From NCBI RefSeq assembly GCF_001949125.1, contig NZ_MSTI01000091.1, positions 62,001 to 126,000 on the forward strand: DNA of 64,000 nucleotides. Reading direction: 5' to 3'. The notes below the pieces were generated by a model. The model saw nothing but the letters and a program-made list of their open reading frames with translations. It had not been told where the DNA came from and did not search any database. The position numbers and the translations under genes were made by a program. Positions 29,004 to 38,652 of this stretch are shown here, piece after piece (the stretch's first letter is position 1; each line of letters opens with the position of its first letter). Source of the DNA: Deinococcus marmoris (GTDB lineage Bacteria; Deinococcota; Deinococci; Deinococcales; Deinococcaceae).

Positions 29004-29657
29004 ATGGTTGAAGCAGTTGCGGCGCGGCGAACTCCCAGACGCCATGCAGGAGTCAACCTCGCGCTGGGTACCCTGGCGGGTTTCACCCTCGCGCAACTAG
29101 GCTTGAGGCTGTGGATTCGCCGCAGACCCATTCCCATTCCTTACGGCTGGGCGTGGCTGCTGGAAAATCCCTGGCGGCGGCGTTACCGCGATCCCCGGCG
29201 GCTGGCCGACGCCTGCGCCCTGCGCCTCACCGACAGGGTGCTGGAAGTCGGCTGCGGTTCGGGCCTGTTCACGCCAGAGCTGGCCGGGCGCTGCGGCCAC
29301 GTCACGGCGCTGGACATCGAGGCCCGCTATTTGGCCCAAACGGCGGTCAAAACTGCTGGACTGCCGAACGTGACGCTTCTGCACGGTGATCTGGCCGCGC
29401 TTCCCTGTGAAGCGGGCGGTCTGGACGCCGTGATCCTGATCTCCGTGCTGACCGAATTGCCCGCGCCTGTGGCCGCCCTGCGCGAATGCCTGCGCGTGCT
29501 GCGTCCCGGCGGGCGAATCATCATTGGCGAGGAGTTCTTCGGCCCGGAATACGTGCGGGCCTGTACCGTGGACGCCTGGGCGGGTGCGGCGGGATTGCGG
29601 CGGGTGGGGAGGCTGGGGAACGGCTGGGCGTATCTCCAGACCTACGAGCTGGCCTAG
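29004..29657 (+). CDS. Class I SAM-dependent methyltransferase with N-terminal membrane segment
   Basis: Methyltransferase of about 217 residues. A hydrophobic helix (VNLALGTLAGFTLAQLGLRLWI, in the first 35 residues) may anchor it to the membrane. The SAM-binding motif I is VLEVGCGSGLFTPELAGR, motif II VTALDIEARYL, and motif post-II LLHGDLAALPCEAGGLDAVI in segments. ATG 29004 is chosen because AGGAGG ends seven bases before it; ATG 28974 and earlier starts would overlap the upstream terminator. Substrate unknown; small molecules or lipids such as quinones are typical for this layout. It stands alone, convergent with the oxidoreductase gene. Confidence 0.82.
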   Translation: MVEAVAARRTPRRHAGVNLALGTLAGFTLAQLGLRLWIRRRPIPIPYGWAWLLENPWRRRYRDPRRLADACALRLTDRVLEVGCGSGLFTPELAGRCGHVTALDIEARYLAQTAVKTAGLPNVTLLHGDLAALPCEAGGLDAVILISVLTELPAPVAALRECLRVLRPGGRIIIGEEFFGPEYVRACTVDAWAGAAGLRRVGRLGNGWAYLQTYELA

Positions 29658-29667
29658 AAACTCTTTC

Positions 29668-30783
29668 TCAGACCATTCTAGCAGGCAGCCATGCCGGACG
29701 GGCACTCAGGGCGGCGGGACGTGTAGTGCGGCTCTGCACGTCCAGGGTGCGGCCAGCTTCGGCAGAGTCCAGCGTGGTCTGCATCACGTCCAGCACGTGG
29801 TAGGCCAGTTCGCCGCTGGCCCGGTGGGGTGCGCCGCTGTCGATGGCCTCCAGCATGTCGGCCAGCCCGATACCGCGCGCGTTGTCCTGAAAGGGGCGGG
29901 TCAGCTCGATAGTCTCCCAGGCGTCACTACCTGCCGCACGCACCCGCAAGGGGCCGCCAAAGGTGTTGGGATCGGGCAGGCTGAGTGTACCCGCCGTGCC
30001 GTAGATCTCAATGCGTGGCACCTCGCTGGCCTGCACGTCGAAACTGGCGATGAAGGTGGCGACGGGTCCAGATTCCATCTCTTTCCCATCAAAAGTCAGT
30101 TGCGCGGTGACGTGGGTGGGGGTCTGGACTGGGACCTTCTGGCCCTGTCTGGCCCCGCTGCCGATCACGCGCTCCGCGTGCGCCCTGACCGCGCTGCCGC
30201 CCACGCGGGTCACGCCGCCCAGCAGGTTGACCAGCGCCGTCAGATAGTACGGTCCCATGTCGAACAGCGGCCCCGCGCCGGGCTGATAGAAGAAGTCGGG
30301 ATCGGGGTGCCAGCCTTCCGGGCCGCCCCCCAGCATGAAGGCGGTGGCGGCCACCGGGCGGCCAATCCGGCCCGCGTCCAGCACCTCGCGCGCCGTTTGC
30401 AGTCCCGCCCCCAGAAAGGTGTCGGGCGCGCAGCCCACGCGCAGCCCCCGTGCCTGTGCCGCCGCCAGGATGGCCTGCCCGTCCTCCCGCGTGATGGCCA
30501 GCGGCTTCTCGCTGTAGACGTGTTTGCCCGCGTTCAGGACGGCCAGCGACATCGCGGCGTGTGCGGCGGGCGGCGTCAGATTGACCACCGCCACGATCTC
30601 GGGGTCCGCCAGCAGTTCGTCCAGCGTTGCGGCGCGGCTGCCGTGGGCGCTGGCCTGTGCCTGTGCGCGCGCCGGGTCCAGATCGGTGATGGCGGCCACC
30701 CGGAACAGGCCCAGTTCCCGGGCGATCTTCAGGTAAGCGCTGCTGATGTTGCCGGTGCCGATAATGCCGATGCTATGGGTCAT
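29668..30783 (-). CDS. Gfo/Idh/MocA-family NAD(P)-dependent oxidoreductase
   Basis: Sugar or inositol dehydrogenase-type enzyme, 371 residues. The Rossmann motif is IGIIGTGNISSAYLKIAREL at the start, the conserved catalytic-lysine motif is YSEKPLAITREDG (EKP), and the C-terminal part carries FDMGPYYLTALVNLLGG. Start ATG 30783 follows AGAGG. It is divergent from a sugar-phosphate isomerase/epimerase-like gene; the pair is common in catabolic islands for inositol or unusual sugars. Substrate not determinable. Confidence 0.9.
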   Translation of the reverse strand: MTHSIGIIGTGNISSAYLKIARELGLFRVAAITDLDPARAQAQASAHGSRAATLDELLADPEIVAVVNLTPPAAHAAMSLAVLNAGKHVYSEKPLAITREDGQAILAAAQARGLRVGCAPDTFLGAGLQTAREVLDAGRIGRPVAATAFMLGGGPEGWHPDPDFFYQPGAGPLFDMGPYYLTALVNLLGGVTRVGGSAVRAHAERVIGSGARQGQKVPVQTPTHVTAQLTFDGKEMESGPVATFIASFDVQASEVPRIEIYGTAGTLSLPDPNTFGGPLRVRAAGSDAWETIELTRPFQDNARGIGLADMLEAIDSGAPHRASGELAYHVLDVMQTTLDSAEAGRTLDVQSRTTRPAALSARPAWLPARMV

Positions 30784-30975
30784 GCTGGGAACCTCTTGTG
30801 CGGTGGGCTTGTGGGGTGGGCAGGGGTGAATGGGGCGTAGTCTGGAAAGAGAGCCGTACAGTGGGGGTGAGGGACAGCCGAACTGCCCCGATCCTCCTGC
30901 TCTTCAGTGCTGCCGCTCTGCCGCCCGATTCTAGCGACAATGCCCACCCCCCCCATTCACTTCCATGAGGTTCCC

Positions 30976-31713
30976 ATGACCCAGCGCGTTTCCGTCGGCC
31001 TGCAACTCTATACCCTGCGCGAGCAACTGGCTCAGGATTTTTTTGGCACCCTGGACGCTGTGGCCGCCAGCGGCATCACCGAAGTCGAGCTGGCCGGGGA
31101 ATACGGTGGTCTGGACGGTCCTGGCCTGCGTGCGGCCCTGGCCGAGCGCGGACTGACCGCCACCGCCGCCCATATCGGCGGCCAGGTATGGGAGCAGGAC
31201 ACCGCCGGGCAGATCGACTTCCTGCACGGCGTCGGCGTGAAACGTGCGGTCTATCCCTGGTTCAAGGGTGAGGGTCAGGAGTGGGTGAAGCTGGCCGAAC
31301 AGCTTGAAGGGCTGTCTCAGAAGCTGGCCGCCGAGGGCATCAGTCTCAGCTACCACAACCATGACCATGAGCTGAGCGAGACGCTGGACGGGCAACCTGT
31401 TCTTGATGTGCTGCTGGAGCGTGCGCCCACCCTGCAACTGGAGCTGGACACGGCCTGGGTCTACGCAGGTGGTAAAGACCCGGTGGAGTACCTGAAGCGG
31501 TACGCGGACCGCACGCCGCTGGTGCATCTCAAGGACCTGCGCCGCGACGGTGAGGGCTGGCTGACGGTGGAACTGGGCGCGGGCGAGGTGCCGCTCACGG
31601 CCATTCTGGAAGCTGTGCCGCCGGGCGCAACGGTGTTCTACGAGCAGGATCAGGCCGACGGAATGGCCAGCGTGAAGGCGAGTCTGGAATTCCTGGGCAG
31701 CCTCGGGAAATAG
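30976..31713 (+). CDS. Sugar phosphate isomerase/epimerase (AP-endonuclease-2-like TIM barrel)
   Basis: Metal-dependent TIM-barrel isomerase, 245 residues. GLQLYTLREQL opens the barrel, and metal-binding acidic and histidine residues appear at ITEVELAGEYGG, SYHNHDHEL, LELDTAWVYAGGKDP and LVHLKDL. ATG 30976 has GAGG five bases upstream; the open frame before it has no support. It is divergent from the Gfo/Idh/MocA enzyme across a 192-base region, and the two probably act in one sugar or inositol pathway. Confidence 0.88.
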   Translation: MTQRVSVGLQLYTLREQLAQDFFGTLDAVAASGITEVELAGEYGGLDGPGLRAALAERGLTATAAHIGGQVWEQDTAGQIDFLHGVGVKRAVYPWFKGEGQEWVKLAEQLEGLSQKLAAEGISLSYHNHDHELSETLDGQPVLDVLLERAPTLQLELDTAWVYAGGKDPVEYLKRYADRTPLVHLKDLRRDGEGWLTVELGAGEVPLTAILEAVPPGATVFYEQDQADGMASVKASLEFLGSLGK

Positions 31714-31730
31714 ACTCTCCATAGCAGATA

Positions 31731-31778
31731 AAACCGTCTGACCGCAGAGCGAGAATGTACGCTCTGACAGTCAGACGG
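31731..31778 (-). terminator. Terminator of the acyl-CoA dehydrogenase gene
   Basis: Stem CCGTCTGAC / GTCAGACGG (31734-31742 with 31770-31778), a 2/3 internal loop, CAGAGCG / CGCTCTG, and an 8-nt loop. On the minus strand it is followed by TTTTATCTGC. It lies 17 bases past the leftward gene and may also stop the convergent isomerase gene. It contains the same GCAGAGCGAGAA block as the repeat at 21928-22002. Confidence 0.65.
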
Positions 31779-31794
31779 TGCGATTCAGCCTCTG

Positions 31795-32955
<1,161 letters not shown>

Positions 32956-33099
32956 CAAAAACCTCGATGTAGAGAAGGAGAAATGGGGAAGCTGGCGGTG
33001 GTCCGGGCATTGTCTCACACGCCACTGGGACAGGAGGGCAAGCACCGTGCCAGTTGGTGGGCGGTGTGCCGGGGAGTCTGCCATCTTTTCCGGTATTTT

Positions 33100-33963
33100 C
33101 TAGCGCGCGTTATGGGCACTGCCCAGTCTCCGCACCACCGCCAGCACTGTAAAGGCCAGCAGGACCATCACCGCCGACAGCACCAGTGCCGGGGCCAGAT
33201 CGGATTCCAGCGCGGAATAGATGGCGAGGGTGATGGTCCGGGTCTTGCCCTGGAGCGACCCGGCAAACAGGATGGTGGCCCCGAATTCGCCCAGCGCCCG
33301 CGCCCAGGTCAGCACCAGTCCTTCCAGCAGGAACGCGGAGGCCAGCGGCCAGGTGATGTACCGGAAAACCGTCCAGCGGTCTGCGCCATCGGTGCGGGCA
33401 GCGTCCTCCACGTCGCGGTCCACCGCCATGAACCCGGCCTTGGCGGTTCGCAGGTAGAAGGGGGCGGCCACGAACAGTTGCGCCATGACCACGGCAGCGA
33501 ACGAGAAGGCCACGCTGATGCCCGCCAGTTCCAGCGGCGCACCCAGCAGGCCGTTGCGCCCGAAGGCCAGCAGCAGGCCCACCCCCGCCACCACCGGCGG
33601 CAGCACGATGGGCAGGTCCAGCAACGTGTCCAGCGCGGTCTTGCCAGGAAAATCGTAGCGGGCCAGCAGCCACGCCACCGGAGTGCCCAGCAGCACGGTC
33701 AGGACCATCGTGCAGGCGGTGGTCAGCAGGCTGATCCGCAGGGCGTCCAGCACCACCGGTCCCAGCAGGGTGGGAAAAAACTGGGCGTTCAGGCCGCGCA
33801 GCAGCAGCGCCAGCACCGGCAGCACCAGAAACAGCACCAGCAGCGCACTCAGCGCCAGTGGAATGGCTGGGACACCACGCGGACCGGAGCGGGTGCGCGG
33901 CAGGGCAGACCTGCGTTTAGGAGTGGTGGGCCGACGGGTCAGCGCACAGTCCCGGTGGAGCAA
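33100..33963 (-). CDS. modB: Molybdate ABC transporter permease
   Basis: Inner-membrane permease for molybdate or tungstate, 287 residues. Spans include LALSALLVLFLVLPVLALLL and ISLLTTACTMVLTVLLGTPVAWLLARYDF in pieces. The ModB-type sequence LDLPIVLPPVVAGVGLLLAFGRNG and the ATPase-coupling loop VEDAARTDGADRWTVFRYITWPLA are clear. WARALGEFGATILFAGS is highly characteristic of ModB. The start is TTG 33963, 13 bases after the modA stop; no ATG is available upstream of the first span. The ATPase modC is not next to it. Confidence 0.92.
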   Translation of the reverse strand: MLHRDCALTRRPTTPKRRSALPRTRSGPRGVPAIPLALSALLVLFLVLPVLALLLRGLNAQFFPTLLGPVVLDALRISLLTTACTMVLTVLLGTPVAWLLARYDFPGKTALDTLLDLPIVLPPVVAGVGLLLAFGRNGLLGAPLELAGISVAFSFAAVVMAQLFVAAPFYLRTAKAGFMAVDRDVEDAARTDGADRWTVFRYITWPLASAFLLEGLVLTWARALGEFGATILFAGSLQGKTRTITLAIYSALESDLAPALVLSAVMVLLAFTVLAVVRRLGSAHNAR

Positions 33964-33976
33964 ACAGACAGGTCTC

Positions 33977-34747
33977 TCACTTCACTTGCTGAGGCTTGAG
34001 AAAGCCCCATTTTTTCAGGATGGCCTGCCCCTCGCCCGAAAGCACGAACTTCACGAATGCCTGGGCGGCCTCGGGGCTGGCGGAGCCTTTCAAAGTCCCG
34101 ATGGGATAGCTCGCGCTCTGGTTGAAGCGGGTGGGCAGCGTGATCACCCGCACGCTGGGCCGCAGGGCGGGCGTCACGTCCGAGCTGTAGACCACGGCGG
34201 CGTCCGCCTCGCCCAGTTGCACCTTCAGGGCCACCTGACGCACGTTGGGTTCCTCGCTGACCACGTTTTTCAGAAATAGCCCCGAGAAGTCCTTGCCGTA
34301 TGCGCCAGATTTGTCGATGGCGCTGATCATCCTACGGGTGTAATCGCCGACGGGAACGGCCTTATCGGCAATGACCAGTTTGACCCCTGGTTTGCTCAGG
34401 TCCGCCAGCGTCTGCACTTTTGCATTGTTCTTCGGCGCGATCACGGCCAGCCGGTTGCTCAGGAACGGCTGGCCGCCCGTAACCAGACCGGATTTGACCA
34501 GTGGGTCGAACTGCGCGTTGTTGGCGCTGGCGTACACGTCGGCCCGCGCGCCGTTGTCCAGTTGCGTCCTCAGCGCCTGCGATCCAGCGAACTGGAAGGT
34601 GGTGGTATTCCCGGTTTTCGCGTCGAAGGCTTTCCCAATCTCGGCGAAGGCGTCGGTCAGTGAGGCGGCGGCGAAAACGGTCAGGCTGGCCGCGCTGGCA
34701 CTGCCCACGCTCAGGAGGAGGGTGGAGATCAGGAGTTGCGTTTTCAT
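33977..34747 (-). CDS. modA: Molybdate-binding protein
   Basis: Exported type-II binding protein for molybdate, 256 residues. Signal peptide LLISTLLLSVGSASA, then SLTVFAAASLTDAFAEIGKAF, the ModA hallmark, QFAGSQALRTQL, ARADVYASANNAQ and the C-terminal YPIGTLKGSASPEAAQAFVKFVLSGEGQAIL in pieces. ATG 34747 has GAGGTC upstream at good spacing; a longer frame starting inside the regulator is rejected. It lies second in the regulator-modA-modB operon. Confidence 0.93.
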   Translation of the reverse strand: MKTQLLISTLLLSVGSASAASLTVFAAASLTDAFAEIGKAFDAKTGNTTTFQFAGSQALRTQLDNGARADVYASANNAQFDPLVKSGLVTGGQPFLSNRLAVIAPKNNAKVQTLADLSKPGVKLVIADKAVPVGDYTRRMISAIDKSGAYGKDFSGLFLKNVVSEEPNVRQVALKVQLGEADAAVVYSSDVTPALRPSVRVITLPTRFNQSASYPIGTLKGSASPEAAQAFVKFVLSGEGQAILKKWGFLKPQQVK

Positions 34748-34785
34748 GATTGACCTCAGGTGAACTGGAATGGATGGAGTGAAGG

Positions 34786-35907
34786 TCATGCGACGATGCC
34801 GCGCGTCTGGCCTACCTGCGCCGCGTCGTAACCGCCCAGTGCGGCCAGTTCCAGCAGGAAGACGGGGCTGCGGGCAGTGTGCAGGAGCGCCCTGATGGCC
34901 GGATGGTTCAGATGTTCCTCGGGGACGATCAGATCGAAGTGTTCGCGTTGCAGCGGCACGAAATGCAGTCCCAGCGCCTGCGCGGCCACGCGGGGGCCGG
35001 GGGCCACGTCCGCTGCTTCCGTCTGTACGCGCCGGGCAGCCTCCATTGGAGAATCCACCTCATCCTGATAACCGGGCAACGCCTGACGCTCGAACATACT
35101 GAAATTCGCCGCGTCCAGCCAGCCGTCCAGCATCAGTCGGCTGCCTGCACCGGGATCGCGGTTGATCAGGCGCAGGCCCCCGCCGCGCAGGTCTTCCACC
35201 CCCTGAATCCCTCTGGGATTGCCTGCCGCCGTCAGCAGCCCCTGCTCCCAGGTCCACAGCGCGATGACATGGACCGGGCCATCAAAGTTCATCCGCCGTA
35301 TGAATGGCAGGTTGGATTCCCCACTCTCCGCATCCCACAGGTGGATGCCTGCCAGATGGGCGTTCCCAGCGGCCAACCCGGTCAGCGCCGCCCCACTGGA
35401 GGCCGGGCGCGTGATCACCCGCAGGTCCGGCGCAGTCTGTTCGGTATGTGCGGCCAGCAGGTCCAGTGACGGATCGCAGCCCATCAGGACAGCAGAGCGC
35501 GCAGGCAGGTCCAGATTGCCGCTCAGCTCTACCTGGACCTGTTCCATTTCACGTTCGGCGATCATGCCATCGGCCCGGTGGGTCAGCCCGATAGGACCTT
35601 GTAGCGGGAAGGCCAGCAGGCTCTCCCCCACCCGTGCCAGTTGTACCCGGCTGCCCAGGGGCGCGGTGCCGATCAGGCGCGCCTGAACTGTCCTGGGAGG
35701 CAGGCGAAACAATTCGTCGACCCGGCAGGACAGTGCCTGCGCCAGCCGGAAGGCCACCACGGCGCTGGGAGCGGAGGTTCCCGCCTCGATATTGTGCAGT
35801 GCCTGACGTGTGATCTCTGCCCGCCGCGCCAGTTCGGTGGGTCCGAGTCCGGCTTCCTTGCGCCGTTGCTGAACGAAGGATTGCAGCACGCTCGCAGTGA
35901 CGGACAT
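34786..35907 (-). CDS. XRE-type HTH fused to ModA-like ligand domain, molybdate regulator
   Basis: One-component regulator, 373 residues. The N-terminal XRE helix-turn-helix spans about 5-60 (LGPTELARRAEITRQALHNIEAGTSAPS). The C-terminal half is a periplasmic-binding-protein-like domain (VLMGCDPSLDLLAAH, RPASSGAALTGLAAGNAHLAGIHLWD, INRDPGAGSRLMLDGWL), the COG1910 type that senses molybdate or a related anion in other bacteria. ATG 35907 is preferred over TTG 35925, because the latter lies within the palindromic operator. It is first in the operon with modA and modB, so feedback control by cytosolic oxyanion is the simplest reading. Confidence 0.87.
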   Translation of the reverse strand: MSVTASVLQSFVQQRRKEAGLGPTELARRAEITRQALHNIEAGTSAPSAVVAFRLAQALSCRVDELFRLPPRTVQARLIGTAPLGSRVQLARVGESLLAFPLQGPIGLTHRADGMIAEREMEQVQVELSGNLDLPARSAVLMGCDPSLDLLAAHTEQTAPDLRVITRPASSGAALTGLAAGNAHLAGIHLWDAESGESNLPFIRRMNFDGPVHVIALWTWEQGLLTAAGNPRGIQGVEDLRGGGLRLINRDPGAGSRLMLDGWLDAANFSMFERQALPGYQDEVDSPMEAARRVQTEAADVAPGPRVAAQALGLHFVPLQREHFDLIVPEEHLNHPAIRALLHTARSPVFLLELAALGGYDAAQVGQTRGIVA

Positions 35908-35920
35908 GACCGGAGCGTAA

Positions 35921-35942
35921 GTCAAAATTGACGGAACGTCAA
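35921..35942. promoter_or_regulatory. Alternating GTCAA/TTGAC operator before the molybdate regulator
   Basis: Three half-sites alternate: GTCAA (35921-35925), TTGAC (35928-35932), GTCAA (35938-35942). They make two overlapping palindromes, GTCAA-AA-TTGAC and TTGACG-GAA-CGTCAA. The block ends 14 bases before the regulator start, where a promoter would lie, which suggests autoregulation. Confidence 0.55.
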
Positions 35943-36276
35943 GCCGGGTTAACTCAGTCTGATGAATAACGCCAGTTGCCTTTTGAGAACTGGGCAGTAG
36001 TGGAATTTTATCGGATAGTATATGGATTGATGTAGCACTGCCTTCCAGTTAAGCCCAAACCTAAAAGGAGAATCGGTGAGGCCCTATCCAGGGTCACTCG
36101 ATTTATGCTCTAGTTAAGCACAGGCGACCGCTCAAGCGTAGAAAGAAACCACTGGGTTCAAGATTCAGAATCTGAAAAACACAGTAAACGCAAATGCAAA
36201 CGCCGAAGCACAGCAATCCAAATCCTTGCAATGAAAACCATTTACATATATCATCCGATAACTAAGAGGAGGCAAC
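35943..36276. promoter_or_regulatory. AT-rich region upstream of the recombinase-like gene
   Basis: Clearly lower in GC than the rest of the window. An imperfect inverted repeat TTATCGGAT-nn-TATATG occurs at 36008-36024 and, inverted, at 36245-36261. A 13-nt palindrome TTCAGAATCTGAA lies at 36164-36176. A good promoter for the next gene is TTGCAA (36226-36231), 17-bp spacer, TATCAT (36249-36254), and its -10 lies inside the right repeat arm. A 13-codon frame with AAGGAG and GTG start occurs at 36076-36117. No convincing tRNA was found. Confidence 0.55.
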
Positions 36277-37137
36277 ATGGTTGACCCAGCCGACGAACGT
36301 GCCACGAAACTTGAACAGGCATTCCACACCTTCAATCTGGAACAGATCATCGGAATGTTACGGGAAGAATTGCACCGTCCTATTCCTCAGTTGAGGGCCA
36401 ATCTGCGGCCCATCTTCGAGGCGGCACAGACGCAGGAAATGAACCTGCTGTCGCCACCCGCAGACTTTCACGACTGGCTTCAGACGCCTCTGCGGCAGAT
36501 CCAGACGGGCGGCGAGGCGCGGGCCAACACCATCCGCGCCCGCTACGCCACCTTAAAACAGCTCTACGATGCCCTGATCGATCTGGGAGTCATGGACAAC
36601 AATCCGGCGCATGGCTGCCCCCTCCCCCCACCGGAACACAGCCAGGCACCGCTGCCCAGCACCGCCGATATTCAGCGCCTGCTGGCTGAGGCCGAAAGCA
36701 CAGACGAGGAACTGTTCGCGGCACTGACACTGATCTACCAGCAGGCTTTCCAGTTGACCGAGTTGCTGGCCCTGCGCTGGAGCGCTCTGGATTTCAGCCG
36801 CGCCGAGCTGATGCGCGCCCGTACCATCACGGCGCTGCGTGCTGAAAGCCTCGCCGCCCTCAAGCCCCTGCTCTCCCGCGCGGGCGGACCTCTGCATGCC
36901 CCGCAAAAGGGTCAACGTGTCTTCTCCTTCAAGAATGCCGACGATGTGAGACTGCAATTGTGGAAAACGTGTCAGGCAGCCAACCTCACCCCCACCATTG
37001 GGCCGCGTGAGCTGCGGCTGGCGTCGCTGCGGGACTTTCCACAGGCCCCGCCCGGCTCTGGGTTCAGTAACCCACAGGCCTATGAGCGGGCGCTGCGGCA
37101 CGCCACCACCCTGACCGAACTGAAGCGGAGCAAATAA
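36277..37137 (+). CDS. Tyrosine-recombinase-like protein, probably catalytically inactive
   Basis: 286 residues with the two-part layout of XerD-type recombinases: an N-terminal core-binding-like region (about 60-110, RARYATLKQLYDALIDLGVMDNNPA) and a catalytic-domain-like part from about 125. There the strand-helix LALYTGLR-I-SELLAL-RW is recognisable as LIYQQAFQLTELLALRWSALDF, with Q in place of the first catalytic arginine. The second Arg box appears as IGPRELRLASLRDF rather than LRHTF, and no terminal tyrosine motif is seen. It therefore looks like a non-catalytic DNA-binding descendant. Start ATG 36277 follows AGGAGG (four bases) and a good promoter. No phage genes adjoin it. Confidence 0.65.
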   Translation: MVDPADERATKLEQAFHTFNLEQIIGMLREELHRPIPQLRANLRPIFEAAQTQEMNLLSPPADFHDWLQTPLRQIQTGGEARANTIRARYATLKQLYDALIDLGVMDNNPAHGCPLPPPEHSQAPLPSTADIQRLLAEAESTDEELFAALTLIYQQAFQLTELLALRWSALDFSRAELMRARTITALRAESLAALKPLLSRAGGPLHAPQKGQRVFSFKNADDVRLQLWKTCQAANLTPTIGPRELRLASLRDFPQAPPGSGFSNPQAYERALRHATTLTELKRSK

Positions 37138-37167
37138 AGCGCCGCCCCAGCGTTGACAGGGGCGGCG
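37132..37167 (-). terminator. Terminator of the sugar-binding-protein gene
   Basis: Stem CGCCGCCCC / GGGGCGGCG (37140-37148 with 37159-37167), loop of 10, followed on the minus strand by CTTTATTTG. It lies between convergent genes and overlaps the last codons of the recombinase-like gene. Confidence 0.7.
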
Positions 37168-37184
37168 AAACTCAAAATTGGGGT

Positions 37185-38429
37185 TTACTTGTAGTAGCTG
37201 TTGAGGATCTTCTGCTCGTCGGTAGCCGCCTGCTTGATGGCGTCGGCGGGCTTGGCTCCCTTCAGCAGCACCATGTTGATGGCGTCCACCCAGGCTTTGC
37301 GCTGTCCGGCCTCATCCACGAACAGGGTGGAATGCGCAAAGGGCAACGATCCCACGAAAGCCCCGAACACCGGGTCCTTGCGCAGGGCCGGATCGCCCGA
37401 GAGCTTGCGGCTGGCCGGAATTTCCCCCACGTTTTCCAGCCAGGTGCGCTGGGTCTGCTCACTGGTCAGGAATTTCAGGAACTTCACGGAAGCGTCGAGC
37501 TTGTCACCCTTGGCGTTCTTGGTAATGCCGTTAACCCAGTACGAACCGAAGTTGCTCCGAACCTGCGGGTTGGCCTTGAACACGGGCATCGGGATGACGC
37601 CCCAGTCGAACTTGGCTCCGCTCTTGATGGTGCCGACGGCGAACGAGCCGTCGATGATCATGCCCACCTTGCCCGCGATGAAGGCGTCGCGGTAGCTGTT
37701 GTTGCCGGGGAAGAAGTTGGGGACACCCAGTTTGTATTTGGTGGCCAGTTCCGTGTAAAAGGTCATGGCCTTGGCCCCCGCCGCATTGTCATAGGTGGCG
37801 GTCTTGCCGTCCTTGCTGTAGGGCTGGCCGCCGAACTGCCGCACCAGCACTTCACGGACCATGTGGTAATCCTGCCCGTCAGGCTGGATGCCGAAGCCCA
37901 GCGTGGTAAAGCGCGGCGGCGCGCCCTTGGCGATCTTTTCCCCGGCGGCAATAAAGTCCTCCCAGGTCCGGGGCGGCGTGATGCGGGCCGCCTTGAAGAG
38001 GTCTTTGTTGTAAAACACCGCCAGCGTCCGCACCGAAGTCGGCAGGGTGTAGTACTTGCCCCCAATCTTGCTGGTCTGCACCATCGGCACAAAATCGCTC
38101 TCGATCTTGGCGATGGGGAAATCCTTGGTCGGAAGGGGTTGCAAGTAACCGGCATCCACATACTGGGGCAGCCAGCCGTAATACAGGTTGACCACGTCCG
38201 GTCCCTGCCCGGCGGGAACGCTGGAGGCGACCTTCTGGCTGTAGGCGTCGTACGGGAAGGTTTCCTGCTTGATCTTGATGTCGGGGTTGGCCGCCTCAAA
38301 TTTCTTGATCAGGTCATTCATGGTGCTGACCTTGCTGGCATAGTCGTATTGCCAGTAGGTCAGCGTGACCGGAGCAGCGGAGGCGGAAGCGAGCGAGAGG
38401 CCGAGGGCCAGCATGAGCAGTTTTTTCAT
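37185..38429 (-). CDS. ABC substrate-binding protein, family 1 (carbohydrate type)
   Basis: Exported extracellular sugar-binding protein, 414 residues. Signal peptide KKLLMLALGLSLASASA, then VTLTYWQYDYASKVSTMNDLIKKFEAANPDIKI in pieces, GQGPDVVNLYYGWLPQYVDAGYLQPL, SVRTLAVFYNKDLFKAARI and the C-terminal IPASRKLSGDP. ATG 38429 has AAGGAG seven bases upstream; a possible -10 TATAGT lies on the minus strand at 38509-38514. No permeases or ATPase are nearby, so it is an orphan that depends on components elsewhere. The specific sugar cannot be read. Confidence 0.9.
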   Translation of the reverse strand: MKKLLMLALGLSLASASAAPVTLTYWQYDYASKVSTMNDLIKKFEAANPDIKIKQETFPYDAYSQKVASSVPAGQGPDVVNLYYGWLPQYVDAGYLQPLPTKDFPIAKIESDFVPMVQTSKIGGKYYTLPTSVRTLAVFYNKDLFKAARITPPRTWEDFIAAGEKIAKGAPPRFTTLGFGIQPDGQDYHMVREVLVRQFGGQPYSKDGKTATYDNAAGAKAMTFYTELATKYKLGVPNFFPGNNSYRDAFIAGKVGMIIDGSFAVGTIKSGAKFDWGVIPMPVFKANPQVRSNFGSYWVNGITKNAKGDKLDASVKFLKFLTSEQTQRTWLENVGEIPASRKLSGDPALRKDPVFGAFVGSLPFAHSTLFVDEAGQRKAWVDAINMVLLKGAKPADAIKQAATDEQKILNSYYK

Positions 38430-38640
38430 TTTGTTCTCCTTGAGCGCCGGTTTTGAAGACGCTCTTTCGTATGGGCAGAGGGGATGTGAGGAATGCTTGA
38501 GAAGTCAGACTATACGCCGGAACAAGACAGTAAAAGCGGACTCCAGCCCATTGTGGACCGATAGGTATTCGTTTCGGAACAGCTTCAGCAGGCAAGCCAG
38601 GAAACGGGGCCACGTCTCACCAGCATTGCCGCTCAACCCC

Positions 38641-38646
38641 TATGCT
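38641..38646 (+). promoter_or_regulatory. -10 box TATGCT of a probable leaderless promoter
   Basis: TATGCT ends six bases before the ATG at 38653 with no ribosome site, the same geometry as at 15968. No convincing -35 at normal spacing. Confidence 0.5.
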
Positions 38647-38652
38647 CTGGAC

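Noticed and set aside
36152..36168. tRNA-like T arm (TTCAAGA loop with five possible pairs)
   Set aside because: Two of five pairs are wobble, and no acceptor, D or anticodon arm could be placed upstream.
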